Made by a program: the position numbers and the translations under genes. From Planctomycetota bacterium (GTDB lineage: Bacteria; Planctomycetota; Planctomycetia; Pirellulales; Thermoguttaceae), in contig JAMOAF010001094.1 of assembly GCA_023621895.1 (NCBI GenBank), forward strand, positions 1 to 6,945: a stretch of DNA of 6,945 nucleotides. Reading direction: 5' to 3'. The notes under the pieces are model-generated. The model was given only the letters and a program-made list of their open reading frames with translations, was not told the DNA's origin and made no database searches. Positions 1 through 5,945 of this stretch are shown here, in pieces; positions within the stretch are counted from its first letter, which is position 1; each line of letters opens with the position of its first letter.

Positions 1-1
1 G

Positions 2-256
2 CAGATCGAGCCGGTGGTGGCGGGCAACCTGTTTCTCGAAGGACCGCGACAATGGCTGATCGCCACGGCCGACGGGACGATCCGCGTCGTCGGCGCAGAC
101 GGGCGGTTGATCGAGAGCTTCGCCTACGGTGCCGAATTGGCGGGAATCGCGGCGGCCACGTGGGACGGGAAGCCGGTCCTCCTGGTCAGCACGCCCGGCA
201 AGGTGGAGGCATGGCACGTGGAAGGCCCGCAAAAGGCCGCACCGCCCGCGCCTTGA
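2..256 (+). CDS. C-terminal fragment of a beta-propeller-like protein (5' end outside window)
   Basis: The frame is open from the window edge (first full codon at base 2) to a TGA at 254-256, so this is the last ~84 codons of a longer gene. The GTG codons at 14 and 17 are internal, not starts. The visible residues form short beta-strand units of propeller type: WLIATADGTIRVV, then DGRLIESF, then a KPVLLVST / GKVEAW pair. The spacing, with an aromatic or hydrophobic strand followed by Asp-Gly or Pro-Gly turns, resembles WD40 or PQQ-type blades. The protein ends in a short Ala/Pro tail (KAAPPAP). Such propellers are often extracytoplasmic or part of larger enzymes, but nothing here shows a substrate or a location. 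A blade-like fold is inferred from pattern only, and the protein's function is unknown. Confidence 0.6.
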   Translation, partial: QIEPVVAGNLFLEGPRQWLIATADGTIRVVGADGRLIESFAYGAELAGIAAATWDGKPVLLVSTPGKVEAWHVEGPQKAAPPAP

Positions 257-259
257 GCG

Positions 260-282
260 GCCGAATGCCCTCTTGATTCGGC
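260..282 (+). terminator. Candidate hairpin terminator after the beta-propeller gene
   Basis: GCCGAAT (260-266) is the exact reverse complement of ATTCGGC (276-282), giving a 7-bp stem with a 9-nt loop that begins only 3 nt after the stop codon at 254-256. Beyond one G-G mismatch the stem can extend by two more G-C pairs. There is no T-tract after it (the next bases are GGCCGGGCCGG), so it is not a classical intrinsic terminator. It could instead protect the 3' end of the mRNA or be chance in GC-rich DNA. Confidence 0.3.
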
Positions 283-382
283 GGCCGGGCCGGAACAGAC
301 TGGAGGGGTTGAATGGGTTGATCGCGCCAAGACGATCGCCCCGCCACTCGCCCCCCAGCGCCGCCTGAGGCCGTTTCACCAC

Positions 383-1963
383 ATGCCCCGAAGCGCCACC
401 CGGAAACGCCCCGTGTCGTTGCGCCGAGCGATCGCGTTTCGGTTGGCAGCGATCGCGATTGCCTTGGCTCCCTTTTGCCTGCTGGAAGCCGGGCTCTGGC
501 TGTTTGGGGTCGGGCAGCCGCGATACCAGTTCGATCCATTCGTGGGTTTTCGAGGGGTTCACCCGTTGTTTGTTCTCAGCCCGGACGGCAGTCGTTACGA
601 GACGGCCAGGTCGCGGCTGGGGTTCTTCCGCCCGGAATCGTTCGCGGCCAGGAAGCCGAAGGACGAATTCCGGATTTTTTGCCTTGGGGGCTCAACCGTG
701 CAGGGCGAGCCGTTCGCAGCCGAATCGGCGTTTCCGATGTTCCTTGAACTGGGCCTCGCGGCGGCCGATCCTTCGCGCCGATGGGAGACAATCAACTGCG
801 GCGGCCTGTCTTACGCCAGCTATCGGCTCGTGCCGATTCTGGAGGAGGTGCTTCGCTACGAGCCCGATCTTGTTGTGCTGTACACCGGCCAGAACGAGTT
901 TCTCGAAGACCGGACTTACGGCCACCTGAAGCGGATGCCGGAGGCCCTCGCCTGGCCGATTGCACGGCTGGCGGGGACGCGAACCTGCCACGTGTTGCGG
1001 CAGCTTGCGGCCGGTCCGGAGCGGGGCGATCCGTCGCGGCCGATTCTCGGCGACGAAGTCGAGGCGCTGCTGGGTCTTCGCGGCGGCTTTGCGAAGTACC
1101 GGCGCGACGAAAAGTGGCGGCGCGACGTGATCGCCCACTACCAGTACAATCTCCGCCGCATGATCGGCCTTTGCCGCCAGGCACGAGTCCCCCTCGTGTT
1201 GGCCAATCCGGTCTGCAACCTGCGCGACTGCCCGCCCTTTAAAAGCCAGCATCGCGAGGGACTGACGGCCGAGGAACTTGTCCGGTGGGACGCCCTGGTC
1301 GCCGCGGCGGATAGCCGGGGGACTGGCGGCGCGCGGTCGATCGAGTTGCTCGGCGAGGCCCTGCGGATTGACGATCAGCACGCCGGGCTGCATTATCTCT
1401 TGGCGAAACGCTACGATGCGGCGGGCGACCTCGCGCACGCCCGAAGAGAGTACCTCGCGGCGAAAGAGAACGACATCTGCCCGCTGCGAATTCTGGAGCC
1501 GATGAACCAGGCGGTTCTGGAAATCGCCGGGGAAACGGGAACGCCGCTCGTCGACGTTCGCCGGATGTACGAACGGATGAGCGAGGGCGAGATTCCCGGA
1601 AATCTCTACCTGGTCGACGACGTCCATCCCTCGATCGAGGGTCATCAACTTGTCGCCAACTTGATCGTCTCCGAGCTCTCGCTGATCGGGATCGTCAAGC
1701 CGGAGCCCGAATGGCGCCAGTTGTGCCACGAGGCCTACCAACGGCAGATCGATTCGCTTGGCGACCTGTATTATTCCAAGGGAATGCAGCGGCTCGAAAT
1801 GCTGCGATACTGGACCCAGGGCAGGGCCAGCGGCAGCGCATCCGCCGAGAGCCCTGCCGCGCCGGCCTTCCGGACTGCTTCCGGCCTCCGGGCGGCAGGT
1901 CCACCCGCCGGCAGTAACGCGAGAAGACCCGCTATTTTGTCTCCAGCCCGACGGGCGTCGTAG
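383..1963 (+). CDS. Membrane-anchored SGNH/GDSL-type hydrolase with internal TPR-like segment
   Basis: This 526-residue protein has a basic N-terminus (RKRP, RR) followed by a hydrophobic segment at about 17-42, so it is probably anchored in the membrane with the enzyme domain outside the cytoplasm. SGNH-hydrolase blocks are visible in order: block I GGSTVQG with nucleophile Ser104, block II around NCGG (Gly140/141), block III YTGQNEF with Asn171, and block V DDVHP with Asp412 and His415. Block I reads GGST rather than GDSL, as in many bacterial SGNH esterases and AlgX/AlgJ-like acetyltransferases. Residues about 318-360 (ELLGEALRIDD, then YDAAGDLAHARREYLAAKE) look like a TPR helix pair lying between blocks III and V. 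The C-terminus (about 490-526) is Ala/Pro/Gly/Arg-rich and probably disordered. The ATG at 383 is the most upstream start in frame; a weak GAGG lies 12 nt before it. The likely chemistry is ester hydrolysis or acyl transfer on a glycan or lipid; the substrate is unknown. Confidence 0.85.
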   Translation: MPRSATRKRPVSLRRAIAFRLAAIAIALAPFCLLEAGLWLFGVGQPRYQFDPFVGFRGVHPLFVLSPDGSRYETARSRLGFFRPESFAARKPKDEFRIFCLGGSTVQGEPFAAESAFPMFLELGLAAADPSRRWETINCGGLSYASYRLVPILEEVLRYEPDLVVLYTGQNEFLEDRTYGHLKRMPEALAWPIARLAGTRTCHVLRQLAAGPERGDPSRPILGDEVEALLGLRGGFAKYRRDEKWRRDVIAHYQYNLRRMIGLCRQARVPLVLANPVCNLRDCPPFKSQHREGLTAEELVRWDALVAAADSRGTGGARSIELLGEALRIDDQHAGLHYLLAKRYDAAGDLAHARREYLAAKENDICPLRILEPMNQAVLEIAGETGTPLVDVRRMYERMSEGEIPGNLYLVDDVHPSIEGHQLVANLIVSELSLIGIVKPEPEWRQLCHEAYQRQIDSLGDLYYSKGMQRLEMLRYWTQGRASGSASAESPAAPAFRTASGLRAAGPPAGSNARRPAILSPARRAS

Positions 1964-2082
1964 GGCAGATTGCAGGGGCTGGTCCCCACTTGCCCAGGTG
2001 CGCGCCCCCCGAGTTGAACTCACCCGGAGGCAGCGGCGCTTTTCGTGTCCTCGCGGCGTGAAATGCACCGGGCCGGTCGAGT

Positions 2083-2111
2083 TTGCCTTTTGATCCGGCG
2101 GGCTCTATAAA
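2083..2111 (+). promoter_or_regulatory. Sigma70-like promoter upstream of the exported-protein gene
   Basis: A -35 element TTGCCT (2083-2088, 4 of 6 consensus bases) is separated by exactly 17 nt from a -10 element TATAAA (2106-2111, 5 of 6). The surroundings are strongly GC-rich, so an AT-rich hexamer at the ideal spacing stands out. Transcription would begin near 2118, leaving a leader of about 67 nt before the ATG at 2185. It is the best promoter-like sequence I found in the 221-nt gap between the SGNH gene and the next gene, and it probably drives the downstream cluster. The TTG at 2083 that extends the reading frame upstream is better read as this -35 box than as a start codon. Confidence 0.5.
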
Positions 2112-2173
2112 TGAAAGCGTGCGAGAAGCGGACTCGCGCGCGGACAAGTGCATTCCTTTTTATGATTCTCCGC

Positions 2174-2177
2174 GGAG
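2174..2177 (+). promoter_or_regulatory. Ribosome binding site deciding the start at 2185
   Basis: GGAG (2174-2177) lies 7 nt before the ATG at 2185. This favours that ATG over the in-frame TTG at 2083, which overlaps the -35 box and would add 34 residues without signal-peptide character. An ATG at 2180 is in another frame. Confidence 0.55.
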
Positions 2178-2184
2178 CCATGGC

Positions 2185-3597
2185 ATGTTCAGCAAACCGG
2201 CGAGGCCCGCCGAGGGGCGGGTGGCTGTCGAGCGATCCAGGACCAGAATCCGAACCGCCGGGCTAGCCGCGGCGATTGCGGTGCTGGCGGTCTTAGCGGC
2301 AACGCCCAGACTGGCATTGGCGTGCAACACGCCGGTGTACCGCTACGCGATGTACAACTGGCGAAGCGCCCCGTTCTTCGTTTTCTACTTCCACGATGGC
2401 AAGGTCGCGGACGAAGATGGCGCTGTCAACCAGGCAATTGCCACGCTCACGGAGAACCTTCCTTCGCAGGCGAATCTGAAGATCGAGCTGGTGAATGCCT
2501 CCGATAAGAAACAAGTGGACCGCCTGCCCGAGTTCGTCGTTGAAGCCTGGAAATCCCACCAAGGCGGCCAGTTGCCCGCCCATGTCGTAATCGCCCCCTG
2601 GGGGACCCCGATCTTCGCCGGCCGACTGGACGCCGCGTCCACAGCCAACTTGATCGATTCGCCAGCCCGGCAGCGGTTCGGGCAGTTGCTCGCCGAGGGC
2701 AATGCGGCCGTGATGATCTTGCTGACATGCCCCAACGAGGACGAGAACAAGAAGGCCGAACAAGCCCTGGCTGAGTTGTGCAAACGGGCCAGTGCGGGCG
2801 AGATTCCGGTCGAACAGGAACTCCCGCTCGAGGCGCCTGGCGCCGCGGCTGGTGAAAACGCCCCGCAAGATGCCCCCAATCCGAGCAAACTCCAAATCGC
2901 CGTCCTCAAGGTCGAACGCAAGGACCCGGCGGAGGAGTTCTTTGTTCGCGCGCTGATGGCCGTGGAACCGGACCTCCAGGAATATGCCAACCAGCCAATG
3001 ATCTTTGCCGGCTACGGACGTGGCCGAACGATGGAACCTTATATCGGCAAGGGAATCACGCCTGACAACCTGGTTGAAGTCGTCAGCTTCCTGGCTGGGG
3101 CCTGCTCCTGCCTGGTCAAGGAACAGAATCCGGGCGTGGACCTGCTCGTCAAGTGGGACTGGGAGGCCACCGCCGACGAATTGGCGAAAAACGACCCCTC
3201 GCTCAGCAGCAGCCCTTACGGCCTGTTTGGCTACAGCGAAATGCCCGCCGACCCGGCGGCGCAGGCCGTCGCGGACCAAGGGCAGCCCCAGCCAACAGGA
3301 AAAGCCGCCGCCGGGGCGGCGAGCGGATCGGCCAGTAGCGACGCGCCGGGCGATCCGCCGGCCAGTCCGGCCGGTTCCGGAGAGAAGCTTGCCGCGGCGG
3401 CGAACGATCCGGGCACGGCCGAGCCCGCCGGTCAGCCGGAATCGCAGACGCCGGCCGTTTCTCGCGATTTCAATCCCGGACCCGCAGGCAGCGGCTCTTA
3501 TACCAAGAGTCGCCTCTGGACATACGGATTGGGCATGGGCGCAATTGCCGCTGGCGTGATCCTCGCTGGATTGGTGCTGCTCCTTCGCCGGCCCTGA
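2185..3597 (+). CDS. Exported membrane-anchored protein of unknown function with CSC motif
   Basis: Starting at ATG 2185 gives 470 residues. A long basic N-region (RSRTRIR) is followed by a hydrophobic stretch of about 22 residues ending in RLALA-C, so signal peptidase cleavage just before Cys47 is likely. Lipidation of Cys47 is possible but Arg at -5 argues against it. The mature protein opens with CNTPVYRYAMYNW, which I recall as typical of uncharacterised planctomycete secreted proteins. Residues about 57-205 have an alternating alpha/beta pattern with LPAHVVIAPWGTPIFAG, reminiscent of a thioredoxin-like fold but without a CxxC. A second region (about 236-340) carries GYGRGR (276-281), a Cys307-Ser-Cys309 motif and NPGVDLL. 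Cys182 and Cys199 are the other cysteines. Residues about 353-441 are an Ala/Pro/Gly/Ser-rich linker, and 446-467 form a C-terminal membrane helix followed by RRP. It lies 15 nt before the sugar kinase gene and may share its transcript. I cannot assign a function. Confidence 0.8.
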   Translation: MFSKPARPAEGRVAVERSRTRIRTAGLAAAIAVLAVLAATPRLALACNTPVYRYAMYNWRSAPFFVFYFHDGKVADEDGAVNQAIATLTENLPSQANLKIELVNASDKKQVDRLPEFVVEAWKSHQGGQLPAHVVIAPWGTPIFAGRLDAASTANLIDSPARQRFGQLLAEGNAAVMILLTCPNEDENKKAEQALAELCKRASAGEIPVEQELPLEAPGAAAGENAPQDAPNPSKLQIAVLKVERKDPAEEFFVRALMAVEPDLQEYANQPMIFAGYGRGRTMEPYIGKGITPDNLVEVVSFLAGACSCLVKEQNPGVDLLVKWDWEATADELAKNDPSLSSSPYGLFGYSEMPADPAAQAVADQGQPQPTGKAAAGAASGSASSDAPGDPPASPAGSGEKLAAAANDPGTAEPAGQPESQTPAVSRDFNPGPAGSGSYTKSRLWTYGLGMGAIAAGVILAGLVLLLRRP

Positions 3598-3612
3598 GAG
3601 GCTGCGCCCGCG

Positions 3613-4551
3613 ATGGCATGGAATTCGACGGAAGAATTCGACGTTCTCGGGCTCGGCTGTACGGCCGTGGACGACCTCTTGTATATCGAGGGCTATCCGG
3701 CGGCGGATGGCAAGGTGCAAGTCCGCGGCGACGATCGCCAGTGCGGCGGGCTGACGGCCACGGCCTTGGTGGCCGCCGCGAGGATGGGCGCGCGCTGCGC
3801 GTACGCGGGCAGCCTGGGCGATGACGAGCTCTCCCGTTTCGTCGAGCAACGGTTGCGGCAAGAGGGAATATCGCTCGATTACGTTCACCGCCAGGCGGAG
3901 TCGCGCCCCGTCCACTCGGTGGTCGTCGTCGACGAGGCGTGCCACACCCGGACGATCTTCTACGATCCTCGCCGTGCGGGCCGCGCCTCGCCCGATTGGC
4001 CGCCGGAAGAGCTGATCCTCGCCTCGAAAGTGCTCTTCGTGGATCCCTACGGAATTGCGGGCATGCTCCGCGCGGCCCGCCTGGCGCGCGCAGCGGGAAT
4101 CCCCGTCGTGGCCGACGTCGAGAACGCCCGCGCCGGGGAGCAGCTTGCCGAATTGATGGAACTTGTCGACCACCTGGTGTTGCCGCTCGATTTCGCCCAG
4201 GCATGGACCGGCCGCCAACGCGCCGGCGAGGCGGCCGAGGCCCTGTGGAACGACCGGCGCAAGGCGGTCGTGGTCACGTGCGGGGCGGACGGTTGTTGGT
4301 ATCTCGGCGGCGAGGAACCTCGCGGTTTACTGCACCAGCCCGCATATCGCGTCGCCGTTGTCGACACGACCGGCTGCGGCGACGTGTTCCACGGGGCTTA
4401 CGCGGCCGGATCGGCGGAAGGCCTGCCGCTGGCCGAGCGAGTCCGGCTGGCCTCGGCCGCCGCGGCGCTCAAGGCCGGCCGGCGCGGCGGACAGGCCGGC
4501 ATCCCCACGCGGGAGGCCGTGGAGACTTTTCTCAAGGAACGAAGCGAATGA
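3613..4551 (+). CDS. PfkB-family (ribokinase-like) carbohydrate kinase
   Basis: The 312-residue length is normal for PfkB kinases, cytoplasmic enzymes that move the ATP gamma-phosphate to a sugar or nucleoside hydroxyl. The N-terminal strand FDVLGLGCTAVDDLLYI is the usual opening, with an Asp (DD) where substrate is bound. The first signature region is CGGLTATALVAAARMG (44-59) followed by GSLGDDELSRF (66-76). The second signature, DTTGCGDVFHGAYAAG (251-266), contains the anion hole GCG (254-256) and the catalytic base Asp257. In most ribokinases the first signature is GGxxxN; here that Asn is Thr50, matching a GGxxATA variant I know from other PfkB members. The start ATG has GAGAGG 11 nt upstream. 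The stop overlaps the next gene's start (ATGA), so the two are translationally coupled. Next to a uronate-isomerase-like gene, 2-keto-3-deoxygluconate kinase is possible, but the substrate cannot be told from sequence alone. Confidence 0.88.
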   Translation: MAWNSTEEFDVLGLGCTAVDDLLYIEGYPAADGKVQVRGDDRQCGGLTATALVAAARMGARCAYAGSLGDDELSRFVEQRLRQEGISLDYVHRQAESRPVHSVVVVDEACHTRTIFYDPRRAGRASPDWPPEELILASKVLFVDPYGIAGMLRAARLARAAGIPVVADVENARAGEQLAELMELVDHLVLPLDFAQAWTGRQRAGEAAEALWNDRRKAVVVTCGADGCWYLGGEEPRGLLHQPAYRVAVVDTTGCGDVFHGAYAAGSAEGLPLAERVRLASAAAALKAGRRGGQAGIPTREAVETFLKERSE

Positions 4552-5900
4552 CGCGCGAAGACCTCGTGCTCGACCTGGAACGATCCCTGGCCGAACTGCC
4601 CATGTTCGACGTGCACACGCACCTGGTGGGAGGAAGACTCGGCGCCCGCGGCCTGCACGACATCCTCCTCTATCACATGGTGGTCAGCGATCTCTACGCG
4701 GCTGGCTGCCCGAGCGGCGCCCGCTTGACGCAATACCCGGGCTGGCCCGGCCAGGCGGAGGCCCACGCGCGGATTGAAGAGGCTCTCCCGTACCTGCCGT
4801 CGATTCGCAACACGAGCTGCGCCTGGATGATGCGAATCATCCTCGCCGACCTCTATGGCTGGAACGAGCCGATCACGGCGGAGAATTGGCGGCGGCTGGA
4901 TGGCATGATCCGCGAGCGGGCGGACGACCGGGCATGGCAGCATTCGATCTTCGACCGGCTGAACATCCGGCGGACCTGCGCCGAACACGCCCGCCGGGGC
5001 AACGGCGAGGACGACGGCCGCCTGCAATACTCGCTCGAATGGGCGTTTTTCAGCCGTTGCCAATGGGGTGAATTCGATACGGCCTTGTACGAACTGGAAC
5101 GCTGCTGGGGGCGGCAGCCCGAGCCCCCCTCGCCGATCGGCGGAGAGCGGCCTCCCACCGATCGCACGATTCGCAGCCTCGACGACGTCCACGCCGCGCT
5201 GGCGCACTACGTCAACACGATCCCCTGCGACCAGATTATCACGACCGCCACCACCTTCTCGACCGACATCGACTACCGGCTCGTGGACGAGGGTGAAATG
5301 GAGGCGGCCCTCCGCCGCCGCGAGCGTGCCGGGCGGGCCGAGCGCGACATCTACTGCTCCTACATCAACGAGGCCTATTTGACCGCCCTGGAGAAGCGGC
5401 CCGACCGGCGCGTCTTCCAGTTCAGCCTCGGGGCCGAGCCGATGCCCTACGAGACGGCCAGCATCCTGCACCAGCGGACGATCCGGCAGCTTGCCGAAAT
5501 GTTCGCCCGGCATCCGCGCCTGCACTTCCAGTGCTTCCTGGCTTCGCGGCACGCCAACCAGGCGTTTTGCACGCTGGCCCGCGAGCTGCCGAACCTGAGC
5601 CTGGCCGGTTACTGGTGGCACAATTTCTACCCCCAGACCATCCGCCAGGTCATCTCCGAGCGGCTCGACATGCTGCCCCTCGCGAAGCAGATCGGGTTCT
5701 TCTCCGATGCGTATTGCGTCGAGTGGGCTTACGGCAAGGCGCGGATGGTGCAGAAGCAAATCGCCCGCGTGCTGGCCGAGAAGATCGAGCAACGCCAGTA
5801 CGCGCGCGGCGACGCCCTCGCCATCGCCCGAGCCATCCTGTTTGAAGCGCCCCAGACGCTGCTCGGCATCACGCCGGGCGATGCCGATGGAGCACCGTGA
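4548..5900 (+). CDS. Divergent uronate isomerase (UxaC-like), amidohydrolase superfamily
   Basis: This 450-residue protein has the metal-binding HxH of the amidohydrolase superfamily in FDVHTHL (His23, His25). It also has other uronate-isomerase landmarks: an Arg-Thr-Cys strand (142-144) where UxaC has its VVCTTD segment, YWWHNF (355-360) corresponding to the WWF motif, and FSDAYCVEW (385-393) with the conserved Asp387. Uronate isomerase converts D-glucuronate to D-fructuronate or D-galacturonate to D-tagaturonate in the cytoplasm. The strand that reads QLHIGA in E. coli UxaC, as I recall it, is QFSLGA here (291-296), so the classical His is Ser293. The pattern LARELPNLSLAGYWW followed by MLPLAKQIGFFSDA resembles the divergent Bacillus halodurans type. 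The ATG at 4548 overlaps the kinase stop by 4 nt and has AAGGA (4534-4538) 9 nt upstream; longer in-frame starts would lie deep inside the kinase gene. Family membership is fairly secure, the exact substrate less so. Confidence 0.75.
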   Translation: MTREDLVLDLERSLAELPMFDVHTHLVGGRLGARGLHDILLYHMVVSDLYAAGCPSGARLTQYPGWPGQAEAHARIEEALPYLPSIRNTSCAWMMRIILADLYGWNEPITAENWRRLDGMIRERADDRAWQHSIFDRLNIRRTCAEHARRGNGEDDGRLQYSLEWAFFSRCQWGEFDTALYELERCWGRQPEPPSPIGGERPPTDRTIRSLDDVHAALAHYVNTIPCDQIITTATTFSTDIDYRLVDEGEMEAALRRRERAGRAERDIYCSYINEAYLTALEKRPDRRVFQFSLGAEPMPYETASILHQRTIRQLAEMFARHPRLHFQCFLASRHANQAFCTLARELPNLSLAGYWWHNFYPQTIRQVISERLDMLPLAKQIGFFSDAYCVEWAYGKARMVQKQIARVLAEKIEQRQYARGDALAIARAILFEAPQTLLGITPGDADGAP

Positions 5901-5930
5901 TTCGTGGAACCGAACCCGAACGCTCTCACC

Positions 5931-5936
5931 AAGGAG
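5931..5936 (+). promoter_or_regulatory. Strong ribosome binding site deciding the start at 5946
   Basis: AAGGAG (5931-5936) sits 9 nt before the ATG at 5946. This supports that start over the in-frame GTG at 5904, which would add 14 polar residues (EPNPNALTKENFN) and has no comparable site. It is the clearest Shine-Dalgarno sequence in the window and suggests high translation of the last gene. Confidence 0.75.
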
Positions 5937-5945
5937 AATTTCAAC

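Noticed and set aside
254..382. Read-through or fusion of the beta-propeller gene into the SGNH gene
   Set aside because: Both genes are in the same frame and only the TGA at 254-256 separates them, with no other stop until 1963. However, the intervening 42 codons have low-complexity, non-protein-like content and include the hairpin, and the SGNH protein has its own start with a membrane anchor. Open frames of this length are common in GC-rich DNA.
692..2068. A 458-codon open frame on the minus strand opposite the SGNH gene
   Set aside because: The plus strand carries intact SGNH catalytic blocks; the antisense product has no family character.
2323..2325. Lipoprotein lipidation at Cys47
   Set aside because: Residues around the cysteine (LALAC) are nearly lipobox-like, but Arg sits at -5 where charged residues are excluded, and the protein already has a C-terminal membrane anchor. 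Kept only as an alternative.
2293..4218. A 641-codon open frame on the minus strand
   Set aside because: It lies across the exported-protein and kinase genes, has no recognisable domain and an Arg/Gly-rich composition typical of antisense frames in GC-rich DNA.
3939..4547. A 203-codon upstream extension of the UxaC-like gene
   Set aside because: It would lie inside the PfkB kinase in another frame and is Arg/Gly/Pro-rich. The ATG at 4548 has a ribosome binding site and begins just before the HxH motif, as in the family.
5904..5945. GTG start at 5904 for the last gene
   Set aside because: The added residues have no family counterpart and the strong AAGGAG at 5931-5936 is correctly spaced only for the ATG at 5946.
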